A stretch of 64,000 nt of DNA, taken from Saprospiraceae bacterium. Its GTDB lineage: Bacteria; Bacteroidota; Bacteroidia; Chitinophagales; Saprospiraceae. This document shows positions 47,089-56,002 of this stretch, piece after piece. Location of the stretch: NCBI GenBank assembly GCA_028285545.1, contig JANQPA010000036.1:124001-188000 (forward strand), read 5' to 3'. The position numbers and the translations under genes were made by a program. How positions within the stretch are numbered: position 1 is the first letter of the stretch; each line of letters begins with the position of its first letter. Below the pieces are notes generated by a model, which was not told the origin of the DNA, searched no databases, and saw only the letters and a list, made by a program, of their open reading frames with translations.

Positions 47089-47817
47089 TTAAATAATTCC
47101 CTTACTATTAATTAAAGCCATAAATCGCTCTCTCATTCTTTTGCTGATGACCAGACGGTGATTTTCAATTAAAACCTCATTACCTGCAATTTCCTTAATG
47201 TGGTTGATATTGATGATGTGAGAACGGTGGATTCTAATAAAATCTTCAGCTGGTAAGGTTTTTTCCATAAAAGCGGTAGTTTGAAGAGCAAGAATTATAT
47301 CATTTTCGGTATAGATTTTTACATACTCCCCATAACTTTCGATGAACAGGATATTTTGAAAATCAACCTTGACTAATTTTCGATTGGTTTTTACAAAGAA
47401 AAAGCTGGATTTCTGTTTCCCTTTTTCTTCGCTGAAGACCTGATTAGTTGGTCGACTAAATTCAATTAGTTCAATGGCTTTATCAATGGCTTTGCAAAAA
47501 CGCTGAAATGAAATGGGTTTTACTAAGTAGTCTACTATATCTAAATCATATCCTTCCAAGGCATACTCCGAATAAGCAGTAGTAAATATGGTAATAGGAG
47601 GATGTTTTAAAGTCTTAACCAAATCAATTCCGCTCAGGTCCTCCATTTGAATGTCTGAAAGTAAAATATCTATTTTTTGCTCCAAAATTACTCGTTTGGC
47701 ATCCAGTGCATTATTCACAATGGCCACCACCTCCAATTCTTCAATCTTTTGGGCATAATTTTCCAGCAAATCCCTTGCCGGCTCCTCATCATCTACTATA
47801 ATTACCTTAAACTTCAT
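47089..47817 (-). CDS. LytTR family response regulator
   Basis: Product of 242 residues. Receiver with Asp9/Asp10, phospho-acceptor Asp55 in LLSDIQMEDLSG and the lysine of YLVKPIS. LytTR domain at about 135-240 (ILFIESYGEYVKIYTEND, FIRIHRSHIININHI). Encoded three bases after the kinase, in the same operon. It probably controls the divergent genes starting at 49116. Confidence 0.94.
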   Translation of the reverse strand: MKFKVIIVDDEEPARDLLENYAQKIEELEVVAIVNNALDAKRVILEQKIDILLSDIQMEDLSGIDLVKTLKHPPITIFTTAYSEYALEGYDLDIVDYLVKPISFQRFCKAIDKAIELIEFSRPTNQVFSEEKGKQKSSFFFVKTNRKLVKVDFQNILFIESYGEYVKIYTENDIILALQTTAFMEKTLPAEDFIRIHRSHIININHIKEIAGNEVLIENHRLVISKRMRERFMALINSKGII

Positions 47818-47820
47818 ATT

Positions 47821-48858
47821 TTACTTTTTTCGTTCCAGAGGAATATCTAAAACTACGGTATAAAGGTTCTCCTCTTTTTTTTCTTTAATGTGGTACTTAT
47901 CCTGATATTGTAATTCCAGTCTCTTTTTGACATTCTCTAGTCCTACTCCCTTATAAGGACTATTTGAAGAAGCCTTTTTTCTTATGGAATTTGAAATTAC
48001 ACATTGGCATTTATCAAAATCATTCACGGTGATGGTGATATAGATAAATCCTTCTTTGTTATTCACCGCATCACTATGCTTAAAGGCGTTTTCTACAAAA
48101 TTGACCAAAATAAGAGGGGCAATTAAATGATAGGCTTTCACTCCATTTGTAGACAGAGTGATATTTTGCTGCTGAGAATTTTTCATCTTATAAATCTCTA
48201 ACAGGTCATCAATGGCATGGAGTTCCTTTCTTAATTCTACTTTATCAGCACTACAATCATAAACCATAAAACGCAAAATAGAGGACAGCCTTTCCAGCAT
48301 AGGGGCTGTTTTTTCGTTTCCGGTTTGTGCAAATGAATAGATATTGTTGAGTGTATTAAATAAAAAATGCGGATTGATTTGTGATTTTAGGAAATTGAGT
48401 TCTGCAGCTAGTTTTTCACTTTTTAAAGCACTTTCCTTTTTGATGTTTTCAAACCAGGCTTCCACAAAATATTGAAGACTATTGATCCCTAAAATCAAAA
48501 TAACCAGCAAATAATCGTAGATGATGACATCTATTGAAATAACATCTTCCTCATAATTTCCCTCATATTCAAAGGGTAAATGGTACTCAATCAAAGTATA
48601 TAAAAAATAGAAAAAGGTAATGAGAAGAAAAGTAGTAATGAAATATAAAACCCGCTGGCTCTTCAAAAATAAAGGGAAAACCCAAAAGTAGTGAATGTAA
48701 ACAATCACTATAAACATGAGGGTATAATTCATGCTATAAATAAAAGACTCCAGTATCGGAAAATAATCCAGGACATCCATAAAATTGATGAGATAAAAGA
48801 TGCTCCATAGACCGATCTGCCCCAGCGTCAAATATGTTTTAAATTTCGTTGCCCGCAT
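47821..48858 (-). CDS. LytS-type sensor histidine kinase
   Basis: Product of 345 residues. Four membrane helices (about 10-27, 40-62, 70-90, 112-132), then the His_kinase domain: His164 in SQINPHFLFNTLNNIY, and LILVNFVENAFKHS and YKGVGLENVKKRLE for ATP binding. No extracellular sensor domain. First gene of a two-gene operon with the LytTR regulator, divergent from the oxidase/receptor cluster. Confidence 0.93.
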   Translation of the reverse strand: MRATKFKTYLTLGQIGLWSIFYLINFMDVLDYFPILESFIYSMNYTLMFIVIVYIHYFWVFPLFLKSQRVLYFITTFLLITFFYFLYTLIEYHLPFEYEGNYEEDVISIDVIIYDYLLVILILGINSLQYFVEAWFENIKKESALKSEKLAAELNFLKSQINPHFLFNTLNNIYSFAQTGNEKTAPMLERLSSILRFMVYDCSADKVELRKELHAIDDLLEIYKMKNSQQQNITLSTNGVKAYHLIAPLILVNFVENAFKHSDAVNNKEGFIYITITVNDFDKCQCVISNSIRKKASSNSPYKGVGLENVKKRLELQYQDKYHIKEKKEENLYTVVLDIPLERKK

Positions 48859-49115
48859 AATGCTATAAGATTACAAAGAATGCTGCCATTCACCAATTTT
48901 TTCCCACGATCATCCCTTAGAGACACTTGAGCGGTTCTGTTCTTCTGATAAACGGATAAACTTATAGTCCTTCCCACTTATATGTCAATTGTGGCCACTT
49001 AAAAGCCTTTTCAACTCCCTTATGGATATTAAATTTTTCTTATTTCAAAATAGGCGAGTATTGTATTGAATTGCTAGTCATCTGTTTAGAAAAGTTATTT
49101 AATATCATATCCAAA

Positions 49116-49688
49116 ATGAAAAAATACCTGATTCTTATTTGCTGTGCCTTTTCTTTAACTTGTATAAGTGCCCAATCAGAATTGAAAGGGATTCCAGTAT
49201 CTATCGCTTATCTAGGTCAGGCACTTATCCAACCAGGCGTAAAAATCAGTACGGAATTTAATCTGAAAAAATTTACTCAACCTGCTAATACAGGCCGTTC
49301 AAAAAACGTATACATCAGCCCGCAAATTGGCTTTTTTACCCGGCCAGGCATTCAAAATAATTTATTAGTCAATACAGAAATTGGCATTAGGAGACGAAAT
49401 AATGAAAACGGCTTTTTTACTGCCTTTTCCCTTGGTGCGGGTTATTTGAGAGAATATCAAATCCTTTCAACCTCAATCAATTTGGGAGATGGCAAAATCT
49501 CCTCTAAAAATATGGAAGGAAGAGGATTTTTTCTTCCCAGCCTCAATCTGGAATTTGGGAAAAGCCTGAATAATTCAATGGATTGGTATTCCAAAGGTTC
49601 TTTTGGTAAAAAAATAAATGCTTCCAAACAAGAAACTACCCTTGCATTTATTGAATTGGGCCTGAGGTTTTGGTTTGGAATACGATAA
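49116..49688 (+). CDS. Small outer-membrane-type protein
   Basis: Product of 190 residues from the ATG that opens a signal peptide (MKKYLILICCAFSLTCIS, cleavage near AQ). The start at 49071 would add 15 unlike residues. The mature part alternates hydrophobic residues and Gly/aromatics (YISPQIGFFTRPGIQNNLLV, GFFTAFSLGAGYLREYQ) and ends LGLRFWFGIR, the C-terminal aromatic strand of outer-membrane beta-barrels. No named family recognised. First gene of a likely three-gene unit with an oxidase and a TonB-dependent receptor. Confidence 0.8.
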   Translation: MKKYLILICCAFSLTCISAQSELKGIPVSIAYLGQALIQPGVKISTEFNLKKFTQPANTGRSKNVYISPQIGFFTRPGIQNNLLVNTEIGIRRRNNENGFFTAFSLGAGYLREYQILSTSINLGDGKISSKNMEGRGFFLPSLNLEFGKSLNNSMDWYSKGSFGKKINASKQETTLAFIELGLRFWFGIR

Positions 49689-49786
49689 CATGTTTTCCTT
49701 TTACTTTTTCTAACACAGCTCAGCAAGGATTTAAGGCTTACGCCATCTGTTTTTCACTAAAATTTTCAGAAAAAAATTTAAAAACC

Positions 49787-50992
49787 ATGACCAGAAAAGA
49801 TTTTCTCAACAACATAATTACTTTGGGAGCTGGTGCTCCATTCATGGCAACCTTATTTGCTTCTTGTCGATCCGAGAATATATTTTTTGAAGATATTAAG
49901 CCCAATTTCAAGGGTAAGGTATTGGTAATTGGTGCAGGTGCAGCTGGTATGATCGCGGGGCATATCCTTAGGAAGCAAAATATTGACTTTGAAATTTTAG
50001 AAGCCTCTTCTGTATATGGAGGACGAATGAAAAAATTAGAAGGATTTGCAGACTTTCCCATCGATCTTGGGGCAGAGTGGATTCATACCGATCCCTCCAT
50101 CCTGGCAAAATTATTGGACGAGCCTGATAAAGAAGTTGAGGTGGAAATCATCAATTATAATCCTCAGACCATCTATTTTTGGAAAAAGGATAAACTTCGA
50201 AAAAGAAACTTCTATTCAAACTTTTATAGTGAATACAAATTTAAGAGCACGACCTGGTTTGATTTTTTTGAACAGCATATTGTGCCAGGGATTCAAGACA
50301 AAATTACCTATAACAGCCCCGTAAGAGAAATTAATTATGCTGGCGAAAAGGTACAAGTCAGGAATATCAATAATGATGTTTTTGAGGCAGATCGGGTTTT
50401 GGTGACGGTGCCAATAAGCATTTTACAGCAAAACTTTATCGATTTTCAACCTGCACTGCCAAACGAAAAAATAGAAGCTTTAGGTGATGTTTACATGCCT
50501 CCAATTTTTAAAGTGTTTATTGAATTTTCAGAGCGTTTTTATCCGGATGTCATCCACCTTGGCGGGTTAGGAGAGTTTCTGGGAAGTGAGGATTCGAATT
50601 TATTTTATGATGTGGCCTTTAGAAAAGATTCTTCTCGAAATATTTTAGGACTTTTTACAATAGGGGAAAGGGCTGCTCAATACGCATCCATGAATTCTGA
50701 GGGTGAAATCATCAAATCCATCATGGCTGATCTGGATAAAATGTATGATGGCAAAGCCACTAAAACTTATATCAAGCATTATGTTCAAGATTGGAATAAG
50801 GAACCTTATATCCAGGGGTCTTATTCCCATTATCAGTCGAATTTTAATCGAAATATTGAAATTTTGAGAGCCCCTCTAAATAATAAAGTTTATTTCGCCG
50901 GGGAGGCTTTGACTTTAGATAGTGATACGGCTACCGTCCATGGGGCAGGGGAGTCCTCTTATGAAGTGCTAAGAGAGATGTTGAAAAATTAA
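49787..50992 (+). CDS. FAD-dependent amine oxidase-type protein, probably exported
   Basis: Product of 401 residues. The chosen ATG opens MTRKDFLNNIITLGAGAPFM then LFASC, a Tat/lipoprotein-like signal (Cys27). The dinucleotide fold has VLVIGAGAAGM (49-54), then GGRMKKLEGFADFPIDLGAEW and the C-terminal YFAGEALTLDSDTATVHGAG, typical of flavin monoamine oxidases. The substrate is unknown. The in-frame upstream start at 49670 would add 39 unlike residues. Lies 10 bases before the TonB-dependent receptor gene. Confidence 0.88.
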   Translation: MTRKDFLNNIITLGAGAPFMATLFASCRSENIFFEDIKPNFKGKVLVIGAGAAGMIAGHILRKQNIDFEILEASSVYGGRMKKLEGFADFPIDLGAEWIHTDPSILAKLLDEPDKEVEVEIINYNPQTIYFWKKDKLRKRNFYSNFYSEYKFKSTTWFDFFEQHIVPGIQDKITYNSPVREINYAGEKVQVRNINNDVFEADRVLVTVPISILQQNFIDFQPALPNEKIEALGDVYMPPIFKVFIEFSERFYPDVIHLGGLGEFLGSEDSNLFYDVAFRKDSSRNILGLFTIGERAAQYASMNSEGEIIKSIMADLDKMYDGKATKTYIKHYVQDWNKEPYIQGSYSHYQSNFNRNIEILRAPLNNKVYFAGEALTLDSDTATVHGAGESSYEVLREMLKN

Positions 50993-51002
50993 AAAAGCGA
51001 TT

Positions 51003-53351
51003 ATGAAATATGCTTGGATCTTAATCCTGTTGGTAGTTGGTTGCTATAATTTGGAGGCGCAAAAATCAGCATCTTTTAAACAAACCATTAGAGGCATTGT
51101 GGTTGATGAAGACAGCAAAAGCCCAATTATTGGTGCAAATATTATTATTATCGGCTCAGATCCTATTCTTGGAACAACGAGTGATATAGATGGTCGATTT
51201 AAAATTGAAAATATTCCAGTAGGAAGGCATTCTATATCAATCTCCTATTTGGGTTATGAAAATGAAACCCTATCCAATCTTTTAGTAGGATCTGGGAAAG
51301 AATTGGTTTTGGAAATCAACCTAGTCGAAAGCATCGTCCAGTTAAACGAGGTAACTGTCACGGCAGGGGCTGATAACAAGGCAGAAGCCTTAAATGAAAT
51401 GGCTATGGTAAGTGCCCGATCTTTTTCAGTAGAAGAAACAAAGCGTTTTGCTGCTGGAGCTGGTGACCCGGCTCGTATGATAACTGCTTATGCCGGGGTA
51501 GCTGGAAATGGGGGAGATGATCAAAATGCAATTATTATCCGAGGAAATTCTCCCAGGGGATTATTATGGCGTTTGGAAGGGGTAGAAATTCCCAATCCAA
51601 ATCATTTTGCTTCTGAAGGTGCTTCCAGTGGGGGAATTAGCATTTTGAGTTCGAATACCCTCACCAGGTCAGATTTTTATACGGGTGCCTTTCCAGCTGA
51701 ATTTGGAAATGCTCTTTCCGGAGCTTTTGATATAAAATTGCGTAAGGGAAATAATGAGAAGAGGGAATATGCCTTTCAGGCAAGCGTGCTTGGTCTGGAA
51801 GCGGCGGTGGAAGGCCCTTTTAAAAAAGGAAAAAGAGCCTCTTATCTGCTGAATTATCGATATTCTACCCTGGCTTTATTTAATAAAATGGGGATTCATA
51901 TTGTAGATGAAGATGAAGAAACAGAATATCAGGATGCAGCAATAAAATTAAACTTTCCTACTCAAAAGGCAGGTGAATTTTCTTTATTTGGCATTGGAGG
52001 CTTAAGCACAGATAAATATAAACCCACTGGTAGTAAATATGTCCAAACTACTAATACAGATATGGGAGTCTTAGGAATAAGCCATTTAATACGCCTGAGT
52101 CCTAAAAGTTATTTAAGAAGCTTTGCTGCCCTTTCCGGTACTCGAATTAATGCTACTGAATTAGAAGATAACAGCGATTATAATTACGAATACCTGGAAA
52201 AAAAGACCAAGACGTATGGCAGGATAGGGACTAAATTGCGTACCAAAATTAATGCACGCCATATTCTGGAAACTGGATTAATATATTCCAACATTGCCTA
52301 TAATTTTAATGAAAAAGAATTAATATCCTTCCCCTCCGCCCCTACACAAGAAAATGAGAGCCTAAACGAAAAGGGTAATTCTAATAGCTTACAGGCCTAT
52401 ACAAGCTGGAAATATAGAATTTCTGAGAAACTTTCTTTCGTAGGTGGGATGCATTTTCTTTTTTTCGGACTGAATAAAAATTGGACTATAGAACCGCGTT
52501 CTGCTTTAAAATGGACCCTCAGTCCAGGTCAATCCATTAGCATGGGATTTGGTATACATAGTCGAATTGAATCATTGGAATATTATCTGGCAAAAGTGTA
52601 TTCTTCAGAGGGGCAGGTATCTCAAACCAACAAAAACCTGGATTTTACCAAGGCCAGACATTATGTACTTGGTTATGATAAAGTATTAGGAAAAAATTGG
52701 TATTTCAAAATAGAAACCTATCTCCAAGAGTTATACAACGTTCCCGTTCATCATGATCCTAATAATATTTTTTCGACCCTTCTTTTGGAGGATGGATATA
52801 TTCAAGATTCTCTGGTCAATAAAGGAACAGGTACTAATTATGGATTAGAATTAACCATTCAAAGATTCTTCAACAAAGATTTTTACTTGCTATTTAGCGC
52901 CTCAATTTATGATGCTACTTATAAGGCTGCAGATGGGAAAAAACGTAACACCCCTTTTAATAGCAATTTTGGCTTTAATCTTTTGGCAGGAAAAGAATTT
53001 GTGATGGGCAAAAACAATCAAAACCTTCTTGGCTTTAATCTTCGCACCACTTTTGGCGGAAACAGACGTTACATTCCAACTAATTTAGAGGCCTCTCGTT
53101 CTTCAGGTTTTCAAGTTTATGATTTAGAAAGAGCTTATGAATCCAGACTCCCAAATTACTGGAAAGTAGACTTCCAAATCAGCTATCGGATTAACAAGCC
53201 TCAATTGACACATGAATTTAGGATAGACTTACTAAACATCGGTAATCGTAGAAATATAGCGACCAGTTATTATAATGATGCCATTCAAGGAATTGAATAC
53301 GATACCCAAACTGGTTTTATTCCAGCATTTGGATATCGAGTAGAGTTTTAA
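51003..53351 (+). CDS. TonB-dependent receptor with carboxypeptidase-like N-domain
   Basis: Product of 782 residues. Signal peptide (ILILLVVGCYNLEA), then a carboxypeptidase-regulatory-like beta-sandwich (IRGIVVDEDSKSPIIGANII ... GRFKIENIPVGRHSISISY), the plug (about 115-230, AIIIRGNSPRGLLWRLEGVE) and a beta-barrel ending in Phe (GYRVEF). Outer-membrane uptake of a ligand using TonB energy. No SusD-like partner gene is adjacent, so the ligand is more likely small than a long glycan. Operon with the small barrel protein and the FAD oxidase, which may process the same ligand. Confidence 0.93.
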   Translation: MKYAWILILLVVGCYNLEAQKSASFKQTIRGIVVDEDSKSPIIGANIIIIGSDPILGTTSDIDGRFKIENIPVGRHSISISYLGYENETLSNLLVGSGKELVLEINLVESIVQLNEVTVTAGADNKAEALNEMAMVSARSFSVEETKRFAAGAGDPARMITAYAGVAGNGGDDQNAIIIRGNSPRGLLWRLEGVEIPNPNHFASEGASSGGISILSSNTLTRSDFYTGAFPAEFGNALSGAFDIKLRKGNNEKREYAFQASVLGLEAAVEGPFKKGKRASYLLNYRYSTLALFNKMGIHIVDEDEETEYQDAAIKLNFPTQKAGEFSLFGIGGLSTDKYKPTGSKYVQTTNTDMGVLGISHLIRLSPKSYLRSFAALSGTRINATELEDNSDYNYEYLEKKTKTYGRIGTKLRTKINARHILETGLIYSNIAYNFNEKELISFPSAPTQENESLNEKGNSNSLQAYTSWKYRISEKLSFVGGMHFLFFGLNKNWTIEPRSALKWTLSPGQSISMGFGIHSRIESLEYYLAKVYSSEGQVSQTNKNLDFTKARHYVLGYDKVLGKNWYFKIETYLQELYNVPVHHDPNNIFSTLLLEDGYIQDSLVNKGTGTNYGLELTIQRFFNKDFYLLFSASIYDATYKAADGKKRNTPFNSNFGFNLLAGKEFVMGKNNQNLLGFNLRTTFGGNRRYIPTNLEASRSSGFQVYDLERAYESRLPNYWKVDFQISYRINKPQLTHEFRIDLLNIGNRRNIATSYYNDAIQGIEYDTQTGFIPAFGYRVEF

Positions 53352-53353
53352 TA

Positions 53354-53378
53354 GTATTGGGTACTCAGTACCCAATAC
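53354..53378. terminator. Hairpin between convergent genes
   Basis: Perfect 12-bp inverted repeat GTATTGGGTACT-C-AGTACCCAATAC between the receptor stop (53351) and the DUF2911 gene (ends 53398). Weak or no T run on the plus strand. Confidence 0.6.
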
Positions 53379-53397
53379 CCAGTACTAGTCTACAGTT

Positions 53398-54501
53398 TTA
53401 ATTTATGTCTTGTCCTTTTTCAAGTTTCTCAATATTTGCCAAGATAGCATCTTTGTTGGGTTGATCAGGTACATTATTGAGAGCCTTTCTTAAATGAGTA
53501 AGTGCAAGCTTGTAATCCCCCATTGCGGAATACCCTCTGGCTAAACCATAATGTACCGGCCAGGTATCTTTATTTTTTTCAGCATTCATTTTAAATACCT
53601 TCATTGCCTTTTCTTTATGCCCCTGAGCGATAAGCGTTCTTCCATATTGGTGAACCTGAAGTACATTGGCCATACCTATAGCTTCATCCATTATAGAAGA
53701 AGCCTCTTCGTTCTTCCCTTGCTTAAGGAGTATTTGAGATTTGAGCTGTAGATTGTTGAATGTTTTTTGACTATAAAATTGACCGGCTATGGCATTATTG
53801 ATCCATGTCAACGCTTCATCTAAATCGCCCCCATTGTTAAATGAATAATTGGCAGCCTGCTCCCAGGTCTGTCTTGTAAACCCGGGTTGATTTTGCAGTT
53901 TGTTTCTAATGTCAGCCAAAACAATTTTGGGAACATTTACCTCAATAGTAAAAGGGATTTGTTTCTTTTCCCATTTTAAAACGGCAGTGGCAGCATTTGG
54001 TTTGACATCTGTAAACTCAAAGGTAAGTTGCTCTACATGAGTGCCTTCTTTAGTACTCACATCCACTCTGAGGGCATCTTCTTCTGGTTCATAAAAATAA
54101 CTACCCCAAGCGGTACTATTATTTGAAAAAATGACTGTCGCAGTATTATTTTCATTAACAATCATGTGTAAGCCATAAACGCCAGCTTTGAGGGATTTTC
54201 CACCAATGGTAACATCATGAGATAGATGAATAGTGGTATTTTCATTAGCACCTGCTCGCCAGGGTGCTGCTGTAGAAGTTCCAAAGCCAAGATTATTCAA
54301 ACCATAGGGAACAAGAGCTCCCCAAATTTCACGGCCATTAACACTTGGCCTTGAGTAGTCAATTTGAATTTTTGTGATACCAACGGTTTGAATAACAGAA
54401 GCCTGTTGACTTCCACGAGGCGTATTCAACTGTGCAGATGCGCTAAAACTTAGGATAAGAAATAAGCACATCAGGGTGTTAGATAAGTTGTTGTTCTTCA
54501 T
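53398..54501 (-). CDS. DUF2911 protein with TPR repeats
   Basis: Product of 367 residues. Signal peptide (LMCLFLILSFSASAQ), then DUF2911 (about 25-190): TKIQIDYSRPSVNGREIWGA, PWRAGANENTTI, LKAGVYGLHMI. A TPR array follows (about 220-367): ALTWINNAIAGQFYSQKT, DEAIGMANVLQVHQYGRTLI, ALTHLRKALNNVPDQP. Periplasmic. Function unknown; the family is common in marine Bacteroidota. Confidence 0.9.
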   Translation of the reverse strand: MKNNNLSNTLMCLFLILSFSASAQLNTPRGSQQASVIQTVGITKIQIDYSRPSVNGREIWGALVPYGLNNLGFGTSTAAPWRAGANENTTIHLSHDVTIGGKSLKAGVYGLHMIVNENNTATVIFSNNSTAWGSYFYEPEEDALRVDVSTKEGTHVEQLTFEFTDVKPNAATAVLKWEKKQIPFTIEVNVPKIVLADIRNKLQNQPGFTRQTWEQAANYSFNNGGDLDEALTWINNAIAGQFYSQKTFNNLQLKSQILLKQGKNEEASSIMDEAIGMANVLQVHQYGRTLIAQGHKEKAMKVFKMNAEKNKDTWPVHYGLARGYSAMGDYKLALTHLRKALNNVPDQPNKDAILANIEKLEKGQDIN

Positions 54502-54819
54502 AATAAATGGATTTAAGTGACTTAGAGTGTGTTTGGAATTTGCTTTTGAAGCCGAAAATGATCAGATTTTGGTTCTCATGAAGCCACTTTTGAGTTTCAT
54601 CCGTACGGATGGAGCGAAAAAAGGCTGATATGAGGTTCAAAATATGGACATTTGCCCAATACGGGCCCGTCTGGGCAGGCCAAAGGGTAAAATCCAAACA
54701 CGCTCTAAGGTAAAATGTAAACTAAGTATTTGTTACAGAGCCTTTAGCATATTAAAGGTAAAATCCAAAAGCCGAGCTTCTTGTTAGAGGAAAGTTAAAG
54801 AGTAGTAGAGAGGTGTTAA
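54502..54819. other. Gene-free 318-bp stretch with palindromic element
   Basis: No coding frame. It holds the nested palindrome at 54521-54709 and a short direct repeat (AAGGTAAAAT at the end of the element and again about 50 bases on). It lies between two leftward genes. Confidence 0.7.
54521..54709. repeat. 189-bp nested palindromic element
   Basis: Terminal 17-bp inverted repeats (54521-54537 CTTAGAGTGTGTTTGGA; 54693-54709, one mismatch) enclose a perfect 14-bp palindrome (54598-54611, CATCCGTACGGATG) and a hairpin-like block (54653-54677, TGCCCA...GGGCCC...TGGGCA). Similar length and layout to the element at 17768, but different sequence. Confidence 0.7.
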
Positions 54820-55989
54820 TTAATTTGAATCTTTTGCTTCAATCGGTAATGTAATAATGATTTCTGTTCCTTTTCTTTTTGAGTGCTCATCTGGGTTACT
54901 CTCCACCTGTATTACTCCTCCATGTTGTTCAATAATCCCGAAACTAGTAGACAAGCCTAACCCCATTCCCGCACCTACTTCCTGGGTGGTATAGAATGGC
55001 TCAAAAATTCGGTTTTTTGTAGCGTCATCCATGCCTATTCCCGTATCTCGAATCTTTATGGAGATCCACTGATCAGATTGGCTTGTAGTGATGTAGATTT
55101 CTCCTTTATCCTGGATGGCATTAATAGCATTATCCAGAATATTAAAAAAGACTTGGTTGAGTCGACTTATCTGACATTTTATTTTGGGAATTTGGCCATA
55201 ATTTCGGTGGATTTGAATTCGACCTTCAATCTTGCTGTTTAATATAACCAAGACAGCATTAAGGCCTTCATGAATGTCTGATTCCAAAAATTCTGTACTC
55301 GTATTTTGAGAAAAAGTACGCAGATGATTGATGATAGTATGAGTCCGATGAACACCTTGTTCGATTATGTTCATCAAATGAACCATCTCTTTTTCTAGAA
55401 ATTCTGCATCTATTTTCTCCTTGAGTTGCAATATTTCCTGGAGAGAATCTTCATTGAAATTTTGCCCATTCATTTGATATAACTGATGAAGTAATTTTCT
55501 TAGGTCTTCAAAATCCAGTTTTAAACCCTGGACACTGGTACTGATAAAATTAATGGGATTATTTATTTCATGGGCAATTCCTGCTGTTAACTGACCAAGG
55601 GAGGCCATTTTTTCAGACTGAATCAACTGATCTTGAGTTTTGGTTAATTTTTCAAGCAACTTTTCTTTCTCTTTTAAAAGCCGGGCAGTGGCCTTTTCTT
55701 GCTGTTTAATACGGCGAAAGGAACGCTGCCATAAAAAAATACTGGAGAGGGCAACCAGAAGAATGGCAGCCAATAATTCTACCGTAATGTAAACGTATCT
55801 CCGTCTTTTTGGGAAAATGAAATTGTCCTCAACTTGAGAGCTAGGACTAGCTTTATTTTCCTGGTAAGCATAAAGTGTAGGTAAAGAATTGCCAGACCCA
55901 TTGCCAACTAATGATTGGCCATTAGGAGCGAAGGGCATCATAAGAAGTAATAGAAAGAGCCAATTTTTCCAAAGCTTTTTATTAGACAT
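54820..55989 (-). CDS. Sensor histidine kinase with no recognisable sensor domain
   Basis: Product of 389 residues from the ATG at 55989 (an upstream start at 56049 would overlap the previous gene). Signal peptide to about residue 25, a short periplasmic segment, a membrane helix at about 66-88, a coiled coil (LLKEKEKLLEKLTKTQDQL), then HisKA with His140 in LTAGIAHEINNPIN and a full HATPase domain (GMGLGLSTSFGI). The periplasmic part is only about 40 residues, and no response regulator gene is adjacent. Lies 13 bases downstream of a metzincin-like lipoprotein gene. Confidence 0.88.
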   Translation of the reverse strand: MSNKKLWKNWLFLLLLMMPFAPNGQSLVGNGSGNSLPTLYAYQENKASPSSQVEDNFIFPKRRRYVYITVELLAAILLVALSSIFLWQRSFRRIKQQEKATARLLKEKEKLLEKLTKTQDQLIQSEKMASLGQLTAGIAHEINNPINFISTSVQGLKLDFEDLRKLLHQLYQMNGQNFNEDSLQEILQLKEKIDAEFLEKEMVHLMNIIEQGVHRTHTIINHLRTFSQNTSTEFLESDIHEGLNAVLVILNSKIEGRIQIHRNYGQIPKIKCQISRLNQVFFNILDNAINAIQDKGEIYITTSQSDQWISIKIRDTGIGMDDATKNRIFEPFYTTQEVGAGMGLGLSTSFGIIEQHGGVIQVESNPDEHSKRKGTEIIITLPIEAKDSN

Positions 55990-56002
55990 ACTTGCAATAC
56001 TT

